Origin: Pseudomonadota bacterium
GTDB lineage: Bacteria; Desulfobacterota; DSM-4660; Desulfatiglandales; B25-G16
Direction of reading: 5' to 3'
Assembly: GCA_030633645.1 (NCBI GenBank)
Contig: DAOVRY010000100.1
Coordinates: 1 to 5,132 of the forward strand
Length of the DNA stretch: 5,132 bases
The translations under genes were made by a program, and so were the position numbers. The stretch's first letter is position 1, and every line of letters starts with the position of its first letter. Positions 1 through 5,132 of the stretch are shown one piece after another. Under the pieces are notes generated by a model. The model saw only the letters and a list, made by a program, of their open reading frames with translations, did no database searches and was not told the DNA's origin.

Positions 1-363
1 AACATATTTGCCATATAGATTATAAAGTTCATCATAGACCTCGGTATACAGTTCTGCCCTTTTTTGAGGAGATTCTGCTGCTTCAATTGAATTACGAAAC
101 TTACGCTCTATATTATAAAGTTTCCTTATAGGTTCATAACCATACTGCTCGATAAGGGGTGAACTAATTATAGTCCTATGATTAAGGCCCAATCGAACGG
201 TTATCCTAACTATTAAAATCTTGCATCTCCAGTATAACCTGGATAACAAAGTATTTTCTTGAAAAAACTTATTTTCACCTTTTCTGATCCAAATTCCTAT
301 CTTTTCAAGCATCTGAAAGACCAACCTTTTCAAAATATCAATTAATCTATCCAAAAACAGCAT
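1..363 (-). CDS. Partial CDS (N-terminal 121 residues), possible SAM-dependent methyltransferase of a polysaccharide cluster
   Basis: This is an open frame from an ATG at 363 that runs without a stop to the edge of the window, so the C-terminal part is missing. The visible protein begins MLFLDRLIDILKRL and is basic and hydrophobic at first. It ends in a charged, tyrosine-rich segment (about residues 98-121) containing RAELYTEVYDELYNLYG. From memory, an 'LY-EVYDELF' segment just before the catalytic domain occurs in class I SAM methyltransferases next to O-antigen ABC exporters. The SAM-binding glycine motif would lie outside the window, so this is a family-level guess. The ATG at 363 has no convincing Shine-Dalgarno; an alternative ATG at codon 18 (312) has GAAAAGG about 13 bases upstream. 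A TGA lies in frame upstream of 363. The gene follows the Wzt-like ATPase by 63 bases and could be cotranscribed with it. Its composition is AT-rich: 27-35% GC in two sampled 60-base blocks. Confidence 0.6.
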   Translation of the reverse strand, partial: MLFLDRLIDILKRLVFQMLEKIGIWIRKGENKFFQENTLLSRLYWRCKILIVRITVRLGLNHRTIISSPLIEQYGYEPIRKLYNIERKFRNSIEAAESPQKRAELYTEVYDELYNLYGKYV

Positions 364-426
364 ACAACGATCACAATGAAACAGATTAAGGGATCAAAAG
401 TTATTTGACCACAATCGATATGAACT
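364..426. other. Short intergenic spacer between ATPase and partial downstream gene
   Basis: These 63 AT-rich bases separate the stop of the ABC ATPase from the next ATG. I see no stem-loop with a T-run and no clear promoter hexamers, which is compatible with read-through from the ATPase gene into the next gene. Confidence 0.4.
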
Positions 427-1617
427 TTACGCTTCGGGAAATCGCCAGTAATGTTTCATCCACAATATCCCCATCTCAGGATGGTCACTCTGGATCAAAA
501 ATGGTGTACTGCTCAGTTCATGGATGGCACGGAGGGTATGCTGATCAGTGACCACCGCTTTTGCTCGATAACTCCCTCCCAGGAGGGGAATTGACGGAAT
601 GACAAGTTCCATGACTTGCTCCCCTGTGAATTCAACCGGCTTCAAACCAGAAATCTTGGTCGTGGTACCAAAAACCAGTTGGCCATCCGGACGCTCAAGC
701 CCTACACCCAGATGACCCTTAAGAGGCGGACCAATACGCCTGGTCCTAACCTGGAATACCACAGGCTGGAACTGCTCTATACGCTCAAGTGATCTTCCCT
801 TATCATCCAGAAGGCGCAGATCTTCAAGTATGATGTCAGGCAAAGAAGAACTTTCTAAGGGGGCAGGGTCAATTGCGGTATCATCTTTTCCGGATCCTTC
901 CTCCAGATATCCCAGGTACTCGGAAATAACTTTTGAGGTTTTACCGTGGCTGCATACCCGACCATTGGCAAACCACATGGTTTCGGCACATAATTCATTT
1001 ATTAAATACATACTGTGACTGCAGACAATGATCGTCTTACCCGCTTTCCTAAACCCCACCATCCGGTTCACACACTTTTGTTGAAACCGCTGGTCCCCAA
1101 CGCTTAGAGCCTCGTCGACGATCAGGACATCCGGGTCCACGCTGGTGGCAATAGAAAAGGCCAGCCTTAACACCATTCCGGAAGAATAGGTCTTAATGGG
1201 TCTGTTAATGAACTGGCCCAACTCTGCAAAATCGATAATGGCGGGTTCCTTTTCCTTGATTTCAAATTCGCTAAGACCCTGAAGAGAGGCATTCAAATAG
1301 ATATTCTGCTGACCGGTGAATTCCGGATCAAAACCAGCTCCTAATTCCAAAAGGGCTGCCACACGTCCACGTGTGATGACCTCGCCTGAGCTGGGCGTAA
1401 GAGTGCCCGCCAGAATCTTGAGCAAGGTGCTCTTCCCCGCACCGTTTTCTCCTATGATTCCCATGGTCTCCCCAAAGGGCACTACAAGGGAGACATCCCT
1501 CAGGCTCTCAAAAGGTTGATGAAGAGGCTTACGCAACAGGGCTTCTTTCAGCCGATCAAAAGGCTTTCGGTAAAGCCGATATATCTTGGAAACGTTCTTA
1601 ACTTCTATAGCATACAC
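427..1617 (-). CDS. wzt: Wzt-like ABC transporter ATP-binding protein for surface polysaccharide (O-antigen) export
   Basis: This is the 396-residue cytoplasmic ATPase subunit of an ABC-2 polysaccharide exporter, which powers transfer of finished undecaprenyl-linked glycans across the inner membrane through a Wzm-type permease. Every ABC motif is present: Walker A GENGAGKST (56-64), a Q-loop-region LLELGAGF (89-96), signature YSSGM (144-148), Walker B VLIVDE (164-169), D-loop ALSVGD (170-175) and H-loop His201. The long N-terminus before Walker A (LYRKPFDRLKEALLRK) is typical of the Wzt/TagH/KpsT group. Residues ~255-390 form an extra domain matching the Wzt C-terminal beta-sandwich that, in E. 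coli O8/O9a Wzt, recognises the modified glycan terminus. The start is GTG: a stop lies in frame upstream and no ATG is available before the conserved N-terminus. Its Shine-Dalgarno is weak (GAG about 11 bases away). No Wzm permease is visible; upstream is an unrelated secreted-protein gene. Confidence 0.93.
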   Translation of the reverse strand: MYAIEVKNVSKIYRLYRKPFDRLKEALLRKPLHQPFESLRDVSLVVPFGETMGIIGENGAGKSTLLKILAGTLTPSSGEVITRGRVAALLELGAGFDPEFTGQQNIYLNASLQGLSEFEIKEKEPAIIDFAELGQFINRPIKTYSSGMVLRLAFSIATSVDPDVLIVDEALSVGDQRFQQKCVNRMVGFRKAGKTIIVCSHSMYLINELCAETMWFANGRVCSHGKTSKVISEYLGYLEEGSGKDDTAIDPAPLESSSLPDIILEDLRLLDDKGRSLERIEQFQPVVFQVRTRRIGPPLKGHLGVGLERPDGQLVFGTTTKISGLKPVEFTGEQVMELVIPSIPLLGGSYRAKAVVTDQHTLRAIHELSSTPFLIQSDHPEMGILWMKHYWRFPEA

Positions 1618-1679
1618 AGGGTTACCAACTCTACCTTTTTAACTTACTTAACGTTTCGGAATTTCTGCAAGAAACTGAA

Positions 1680-1685
1680 ATTATA
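1680..1685 (-). promoter_or_regulatory. Candidate -10 hexamer upstream of the Wzt-like gene
   Basis: The minus strand reads a perfect TATAAT here, about 63 bases before the GTG start of the ABC ATPase. It lies downstream of the hairpin terminator and repeat spacer, which is where a promoter for the polysaccharide module would be expected. No good TTGACA-like -35 box lies 16-18 bases upstream, and there is no extended TGn, so support rests on one hexamer and its position. Confidence 0.35.
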
Positions 1686-1727
1686 GGATATCTAACGGCG
1701 ACGGGTTTGTGCGATCTACATGGAGTG

Positions 1728-1768
1728 CTGGAATACCGGAGTACTGGGCATGGTGTCCACCATTCCAG
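1728..1768. repeat. Small imperfect inverted repeat (CTGGAAT arms)
   Basis: CTGGAAT at 1728-1734 is complemented by ATTCCAG at 1762-1768, with a smaller TGGTG/CACCA hairpin inside (1751-1762). The surrounding text (GGAGTGCTGGAATACCGGAG) resembles short degenerate GGAGTnnTGG repeats common in intergenic DNA of some environmental bacteria. No coding frame here looks real. Confidence 0.35.
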
Positions 1769-1785
1769 TTGCGGAGCAGAGCTAA

Positions 1786-1836
1786 GTTGGGGAGGCTTCG
1801 CGAGCTTCGCCCAAGGGGCTCGCTCGCCTCCCCAAC
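1786..1836. repeat. Long GC-rich hairpin repeat in the spacer
   Basis: An 11-base perfect inverted repeat, GTTGGGGAGGC (1786-1796) and GCCTCCCCAAC (1826-1836), encloses a second stem GCGAGC (1800-1805) / GCTCGC (1818-1823). Together they can form a ~51-base cruciform or RNA hairpin with one small internal loop. No T-run follows on either strand, so it is not a standard intrinsic terminator. It looks like a dispersed REP/palindromic intergenic element, or a strong mRNA structure between the two gene modules. Confidence 0.6.
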
Positions 1837-1872
1837 ATCTATAACTCGGAAAGGTACCAGTTCTAAGAGTGC

Positions 1873-1906
1873 TAAAAGGGCAATATGGGGAAATCCCCAT
1901 ATTGCC
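1873..1906 (-). terminator. Intrinsic terminator after the small secreted protein gene
   Basis: A perfect 12-bp stem, GGCAATATGGGG (1879-1890) against CCCCATATTGCC (1895-1906), has a 4-base loop. On the minus strand it is followed by CTTTTAGC, giving a short T-run. It starts six bases after the TAA of the small secreted protein gene, exactly where a transcript end is expected. The T-run is short, so termination may be incomplete. The stem is symmetrical but lacks a matching T-run on the plus strand. Confidence 0.7.
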
Positions 1907-1912
1907 TGAAGG

Positions 1913-2389
1913 TTAGTATTGCCATAAAACTGGCGGAAATGCAGTTTGTACTACGCCTGTACTGGTATCAAGCAAAAGCGCCGCAGCTCCAAACCAACTG
2001 CTTGAGCTACAGTAGACATCTGCAAAGGTATCACCAAAGATTCCGAAGTCTGCGAGTGTGATAATCTTCTTTTCATAGGGAGCTAGTGTGTATACTTTCA
2101 ATGTAGGAGCTTGACCCCATGCTGTAGCCCATACATTTATCGTTACCGAGGTGTTAAAAAAATTGGAAAGTATTACATAGGATGACCAATTGAATGGTGG
2201 GCCAGCTTCAGGGATAAAGGGAAACCAAACAACCAGAGTCCACTGTGTTCCTTGTTCAGCATGGGTGTCCAAGACATGCTGTGGGACTCTTGGGGTATCA
2301 GCAGCACCAGCCAAGCCGGCCAAGCCGGCCAAACCGAACGAAAAAACAATGGACATAACGATCACACTCATTACAAGCTTCTTTCTCAT
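1913..2389 (-). CDS. Small secreted protein homologous to the C-terminal domain of the neighbouring S8 protease
   Basis: The 158-residue precursor has a Sec signal peptide: RKK at 2-4, a hydrophobic core at 5-20, and cleavage probably after Ala29 or Ala30 (LAGAA|D). The mature part is one domain of ~128 residues, rich in aromatic residues with seven tryptophans. Residues ~52-155 align with the last ~105 residues of the protease encoded upstream. Over the best 38 columns (SYVILSN... to ...YEK, 70-107) I count 19 identities. The lone cysteine Cys127 is shared, as is the following AAAL. I do not recognise a named family; alternating hydrophobic strands suggest a beta-sandwich. The ATG is preceded by AGGAGGG at a 7-base spacing, one of the strongest ribosome binding sites in the window, so expression is probably high. 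A terminator follows. Possible roles are adhesive or structural protein, protease partner, or decoy, all inferred. Confidence 0.88.
   Translation of the reverse strand: MRKKLVMSVIVMSIVFSFGLAGLAGLAGAADTPRVPQHVLDTHAEQGTQWTLVVWFPFIPEAGPPFNWSSYVILSNFFNTSVTINVWATAWGQAPTLKVYTLAPYEKKIITLADFGIFGDTFADVYCSSSSWFGAAALLLDTSTGVVQTAFPPVLWQY
2306..2332. repeat. Nine-base tandem repeat inside the signal peptide region
   Basis: Two exact copies of GCCGGCCAA (2315-2323, 2324-2332) and one diverged copy (2306-2314) sit in frame. On the coding strand they give repeated Leu-Ala-Gly triplets (residues 20-28) at the end of the signal peptide core. Because the unit is nine bases, copy-number change would lengthen or shorten the h/c-region without a frameshift. 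Confidence 0.7.
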
Positions 2390-2396
2390 AATAAAA

Positions 2397-2403
2397 CCCT
2401 CCT
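2397..2403 (-). promoter_or_regulatory. Strong Shine-Dalgarno for the small secreted protein
   Basis: The minus strand reads AGAAGGAGGGTTTTATTATG, placing AGGAGGG seven bases before the ATG. It is much better than the sites of the neighbouring protease, lipoprotein and ATPase genes. It fixes the start and suggests higher translation than the upstream genes even if the mRNA is shared. Confidence 0.8.
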
Positions 2404-2484
2404 TCTTGTTTTAGGATTTCCAACATCAATAGAAAAATTACTGTCTCTTCCTGCCTCCTGCTTATAAGTCTCTGCGTTCTGCTT

Positions 2485-2946
2485 TCACCTCCCTTTTTTT
2501 TGCCTTAGGTTATCCAGGAGCTCAGACAGGTCCGGCCTCTGCATGATCACATACCAGATCCCGTCCTTTTTTATCCAATGATCCTTTATCACTTTTTTCT
2601 GCACAGGTAAAGTCTCAAGCAGGGGGTGCATCAACTTAATGGCTATATCGCTCAATACAGTAGCCTTCTCCCCCTCTATTTTGACACTTTTTGTGTTATA
2701 CGACATGTATTCTGCCATCCGAGGCTGTTTCTTTAAAGATTCAAGGTATGGAGTCAGGTCCTCTCTTATATCAGGGTCAATAAAGTCCTTAACAGTCTCC
2801 CAGTCCCACATCATCTTTGCCTCCCGGAAGAGCCTGACCCTTTCACACAGCATCTCTTCATCAGTGAGGCCGGTTCTGTGAGAGGCGTAATTAGTACATG
2901 AAACTACTAAAAAAATCAGTGTAAAAACAAAGTAAGATTTCTTCAT
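2485..2946 (-). CDS. Small lipoprotein with NTF2-like features
   Basis: The 153-residue protein has a lipoprotein signal: KK at 2-3, a hydrophobic stretch at 5-15 and a lipobox-like VVSC with lipidated Cys17. The +2 residue is Thr rather than Asp, so by the enterobacterial rule it would go to the outer membrane. The mature part starts with a helix containing WDWETVKDFIDPDIRE (47-62) and ends with a W-x-K-x-DG-x-WYV strand (124-133) after a segment like 'V.IEGEKATVLSDI'. That order (helical start with a 'DW..v..f.dP' turn, then strands ending in 'W.k.dG.Wy') is typical of NTF2-like/SnoaL-fold domains; no catalytic residues can be assigned. Its ATG overlaps the protease stop by ATGA, implying translational coupling and a functional link to the protease. 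The ribosome binding site is weak (GACGAG), which fits coupling. Confidence 0.85.
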   Translation of the reverse strand: MKKSYFVFTLIFLVVSCTNYASHRTGLTDEEMLCERVRLFREAKMMWDWETVKDFIDPDIREDLTPYLESLKKQPRMAEYMSYNTKSVKIEGEKATVLSDIAIKLMHPLLETLPVQKKVIKDHWIKKDGIWYVIMQRPDLSELLDNLRQKKGR

Positions 2947-4811
2947 CTCGTCAGCTTCACATTATGTGGGAGGGTGGAACCTCCAATGATATGTGGTATA
3001 GAGATCAATCCGGTCAAGTCATCATTAACAATTACGAGGGCTGCTGCGAAAAATTCCTCGGATTCACATGTAATGAAGAGGGTCTCATTCAAGATGCCCA
3101 ATCTGGTTAGGTTCCAGAGGAGCTTCTCATAGGCATTAAGGGTGATAATTTTCAAAGTGTTATCACCGCTTGTTCCTACCGCCTTAACGTAAATAGTGAC
3201 AGGGCGGTCAAGGGGATTGGAAAGGATAATGTATGAATTCCGTCCTGTCTCTGTGCTGGCGTATGGAAAGGAGATCCTCACCATTGTGGGATAGGGGCTT
3301 ACTTCAAAACTTACCCCATTGCTTGTGCCCTCTTCAGTTATAACGTGTACGAGTCCTGTTGTAGCGCCTTCTGGTACCTGACATACGATCTTGTCATTCC
3401 GCCAGGATGAAATCGGAGCCTGGAGATCCCCCTCAAAAAGGACAGCACCAGGAGCATCTTTGAAGTTTGACCCGCGAATAGCTACCTCAGAGCCTACGGG
3501 GCCCCTTTCAGGTGAGATGCTATATATATAAGATCCTGTCACTGATTCTGTAAGCGCACGATAGGCATTGATACGGCCGCCTGTTAAGGTCTTTTCCTCA
3601 AGATCAGGAATGGTATCAACCGTTCTCAGGATCTGGTCCGTTAATTGTGACACGGAAAGCCAGGGGCTTTTTGCAAGGACGAGAGCGGCCAGACCACTTA
3701 CGTGAGCTGTGGACATAGATGAACCACTAAAGGTATCATAACTATCACCTGGCAATGTACTAAGGATACTCATTCCGGGGGCCACCAAACTAACCGTATT
3801 TCTTCCATAATTCGAAAAAAACGCAATGTCGTCAAATTCGTCGGATGCTGCCACTGATATAATATTTGGGAGATCATAACTGGCAGGATACAGCGGCACT
3901 ACATCATTATTGAGACTTTCATTTCCGGCGGCTGCAATAAAGAGTATTTCCTCTGCACTTTCAAGAGCATCCCTTTCAAATATTGAGAATTCAGTACCAC
4001 CAAAGCTCATGTTGAAGACCTTAATGCCCTTCATTTCTGCAAACTCTATTGTCTCTATCTCATCCGCTACGGTTCCGTATCCTTCGGACCCGATAAATTT
4101 CAGGGCCATGATTGAAACCCGCCAGTTAACGCCACTTACGCCTTTGAAATTATTACCCTGTGCGCCGGCAATTCCGGAAACATGAGTTCCGTGGCTCTCG
4201 GCATCCAATGGATCGCCACTCCCGGTAATCGCATTGATTCCAAAATAGTTGTCTATGTAGCCATCGCCGTCGTCATCTACTCCGTTATATCCAGGACAAT
4301 TGGCAATCCAGTCTTCACCAGAATTCCTCCATAGGTTATTCTTCAGGTCTTCGTGCATATAGTCAATTCCTGTATCTGCAAAGGCAATTACTATACTCGT
4401 TTCACCCTTTTCTATATGCCATGCCTGAGTACTCTGGATGTTCTGAAGCGCCCACTGTGAACTAAAGAGAGGGTCGTTGGGCACCACTGCTGTCAAGTAT
4501 CTCTTGTAGTTAGGCTCTGCATAATCAACCTCGGCATTTCCCTTAAGTCTCTTTATAGAGTCCTGCACAGGCTCACTCACTTTCATCTTTACCAGGGAAA
4601 TGGCATTGAGAGGATAGTGCTTAACTACTTCCATATTCATTGCCGATAAGACATGTCTTTGCTTGATGAAATCGTGTTGTATTGGTTTCTTGAACCTGAC
4701 CAGCACTTCACCTTCTCTATAGGGAAGCTCGCCTCCGTAAAGAAGTTGCGCCATGACAAGCGATAACACCATCCACAAAAAAAATGCCTTTTTACATGAA
4801 GCTGTACTCAT
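2943..4811 (-). CDS. Secreted subtilisin-family (S8) serine protease with IPT/TIG and extra C-terminal domain
   Basis: This exported endopeptidase has 622 residues from the chosen ATG. The frame also offers a TTG five codons earlier (4826), but GGA lies 8 bases before the ATG and KK plus a hydrophobic core follow directly (AFFLWMVLSLVMAQLLYGG, a signal peptide). Residues ~31-105 form an I9-type propeptide (EGEVLVRFKKPI...VDYAEPNYK). The S8 domain (~113-422) carries Asp146 (DTGID), His207 (SHGTHVSG), oxyanion Asn297 (AAAGNES) and Ser365 in GSSMSTAHVSG. An acidic loop, DDDGDGYID (179-187), looks calcium-binding. An IPT/TIG beta-sandwich follows (~428-504). The last domain (~506-610) matches the small secreted protein encoded two genes downstream. 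No transmembrane anchor or sorting signal follows. All catalytic residues are intact, so activity is expected. The stop overlaps the lipoprotein start. The substrate is unknown. Confidence 0.93.
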   Translation of the reverse strand: MSTASCKKAFFLWMVLSLVMAQLLYGGELPYREGEVLVRFKKPIQHDFIKQRHVLSAMNMEVVKHYPLNAISLVKMKVSEPVQDSIKRLKGNAEVDYAEPNYKRYLTAVVPNDPLFSSQWALQNIQSTQAWHIEKGETSIVIAFADTGIDYMHEDLKNNLWRNSGEDWIANCPGYNGVDDDGDGYIDNYFGINAITGSGDPLDAESHGTHVSGIAGAQGNNFKGVSGVNWRVSIMALKFIGSEGYGTVADEIETIEFAEMKGIKVFNMSFGGTEFSIFERDALESAEEILFIAAAGNESLNNDVVPLYPASYDLPNIISVAASDEFDDIAFFSNYGRNTVSLVAPGMSILSTLPGDSYDTFSGSSMSTAHVSGLAALVLAKSPWLSVSQLTDQILRTVDTIPDLEEKTLTGGRINAYRALTESVTGSYIYSISPERGPVGSEVAIRGSNFKDAPGAVLFEGDLQAPISSWRNDKIVCQVPEGATTGLVHVITEEGTSNGVSFEVSPYPTMVRISFPYASTETGRNSYIILSNPLDRPVTIYVKAVGTSGDNTLKIITLNAYEKLLWNLTRLGILNETLFITCESEEFFAAALVIVNDDLTGLISIPHIIGGSTLPHNVKLTR

Positions 4812-4848
4812 ACATAAAATCCGCAATGAAATCTTTTACTTGTCAGAT

Positions 4849-4889
4849 CGCCTACCACAAAAAACGGAATACGTCAATGAAAATGCCAA
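4849..4889 (-). promoter_or_regulatory. Weak candidate promoter region for the protease operon
   Basis: The ~97-base gap between the palindromic element and the protease ATG must hold any local promoter. On the minus strand TTGACG (4872-4877) is a 5/6 match to a -35 box, but the hexamer 17 bases on is TAGGCG, a poor -10. Overlapping it, TTGGCA-N6-TTGA (4874-4889) has the spacing of a sigma-54 -24/-12 site, but the invariant GC at -12 is GA. Neither is convincing. Confidence 0.2.
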
Positions 4890-4908
4890 GTTATTTTCGG
4901 TTACAGTG

Positions 4909-5054
4909 CGAGACCTTTGCAAAACACCCATATTGCCATTGCGAGCGAAGCGAAGCAATCTCACAAGCCGTTGATAATTCAGGAGATTGCTTCCTCGTTT
5001 CACTCCTCGCAATGACCAAAATTGAGCAAAAGAGGGTGTTTTTCAAAGGTTTCG
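4909..5054. mobile_element. MITE-like nested palindromic element (~146 bp)
   Basis: The outer arms at 4909-4929 (CGAGACCTTTGCAAAACACC...) and 5034-5054 are inverted copies matching at 19 of 21 positions. Inside them a second inverted pair, 4937-4962 (CATTGCGAGCGAAGCGAAGC...) and 4983-5014, matches in full at both ends, with a 6-base difference in the middle and a few mismatches. The centre (4963-4982) is unpaired. No open frame of useful size lies within, so it would be non-autonomous. The inner motif, CATTGCGAGnnnn...GAAGCAATCTC, is one I recognise as a very abundant dispersed repeat in several environmental bacterial lineages. The element lies 98 bases upstream of the protease ATG. I find no perfect target duplication directly at the ends; GGTTA occurs near both (4899-4903 and 5056-5060) but offset. 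Confidence 0.65.
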
Positions 5055-5084
5055 TGGTTAGTTTGGGTCATTCTGTCATTTGGT

Positions 5085-5126
5085 ATTCGAATTTGTTTCG
5101 AATTTCGCATTTCGATATTCGGATTT
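5085..5126. repeat. Degenerate ATTCGAATTT short tandem repeat
   Basis: Successive units ATTCGAATTT (5085-5094), TTTCGAATTT (5096-5105), ATTTCGATAT (5109-5118) and ATTCGGATTT (5117-5126) give a degenerate palindrome-rich tract of ~11-12-base periodicity. It probably continues beyond or ends near the window edge. It is intergenic, with no credible coding frame, and resembles dispersed TTCGAA-rich repeats seen in other bacterial intergenic regions. Confidence 0.55.
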
Positions 5127-5132
5127 TGCCTG

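Larger units (their letters stand above)
1618..1912. other. Non-coding spacer between the protease-associated module and the Wzt-like gene
   Basis: This 295-base spacer separates two minus-strand genes. It contains, in transcription order, the terminator hairpin just after the small secreted protein gene, the GC-rich palindrome, a small inverted repeat and a TATAAT -10 hexamer. Frames open through it on both strands show no ribosome binding site and low-complexity translations set by the palindromes, so I see no gene. Confidence 0.6.

Noticed and set aside
830..1018. Plus-strand open frame opposite the ABC ATPase gene
   Set aside because: Antisense shadow of a gene with all ABC motifs intact; no ribosome binding site or recognisable domain.
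1631..1900. Minus-strand open frame of 89 codons in the spacer
   Set aside because: It starts inside the terminator hairpin, has no ribosome binding site, and its translation is set by the GC palindrome and short repeats; no family features.
1779..1910. CRISPR-like or tRNA-like structure suggested by successive hairpins
   Set aside because: The hairpins differ in sequence and size, there are no regular spacers, and no tRNA cloverleaf or CCA-end pattern can be drawn.
2190..2467. Two plus-strand open frames opposite the small secreted protein
   Set aside because: They overlap each other and the well-supported minus-strand gene, and the Pro-Ala-Lys repeat in one is just the antisense of the signal peptide repeat.
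4812..4826. TTG start five codons upstream for the protease
   Set aside because: It is only preceded by a weak AAGA, while the ATG at 4811 has GGA at a suitable distance and directly precedes a normal signal peptide.
4874..4889. Sigma-54 promoter upstream of the protease
   Set aside because: The spacing and the -24 GG are right, but the invariant GC of the -12 element is GA; kept only as part of a low-confidence promoter region.
4753..4974. Plus-strand 73-codon open frame over the protease start and the palindromic element
   Set aside because: It runs from antisense of the signal peptide into the repeat; the C-terminal 'LRAKRSNL' is a typical translation of the dispersed CATTGCGAG repeat, not a gene.

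Overview
The window looks like bacterial chromosome from a Gram-negative, probably diderm, organism. The evidence is a lipoprotein signal, a Wzt-type polysaccharide exporter ATPase and dispersed palindromic repeats of a kind I associate with Desulfobacterota, Nitrospirota and related environmental lineages. That lineage guess rests on repeat style and is only inference. All five genes I can support lie on the minus strand, so the biological reading order runs from high to low coordinates.

Region by region, in the direction of transcription. (1) 5132-4909 is non-coding and repeat-rich. It holds a short TTCGAA-type degenerate repeat and a nested inverted-repeat element of about 146 bp that resembles a non-autonomous mobile element. 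(2) 4811-2485 is a tight two-gene unit: a secreted subtilisin-family (S8) protease with an IPT/TIG domain and an extra C-terminal domain, followed with an ATGA overlap by a small lipoprotein with an NTF2-like look. (3) 2389-1913 is a small secreted protein with a very strong ribosome binding site. Its mature region is visibly homologous to the last ~105 residues of the protease. A good hairpin terminator closes this group at about 1906-1873. (4) 1912-1618 is a repeat and hairpin spacer that also carries a perfect TATAAT -10 hexamer for the next gene. (5) 1617-427 encodes a Wzt-like ABC ATPase with a C-terminal carbohydrate-recognition-type extension. (6) 363-1 is the 5' part of a gene that runs off the window, possibly a methyltransferase, in DNA that is clearly AT-richer than its neighbour.

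The window is therefore the junction of two modules. One is an envelope or extracellular protease cassette: protease, lipoprotein and stand-alone copy of the protease's C-terminal domain. The other is the start of a surface-polysaccharide export and modification cluster. The most interesting observation is the domain shared between the protease tail and the neighbouring small exported protein, including a conserved lone cysteine. This suggests a paired scaffold, decoy or substrate relationship that I cannot assign to a described system.
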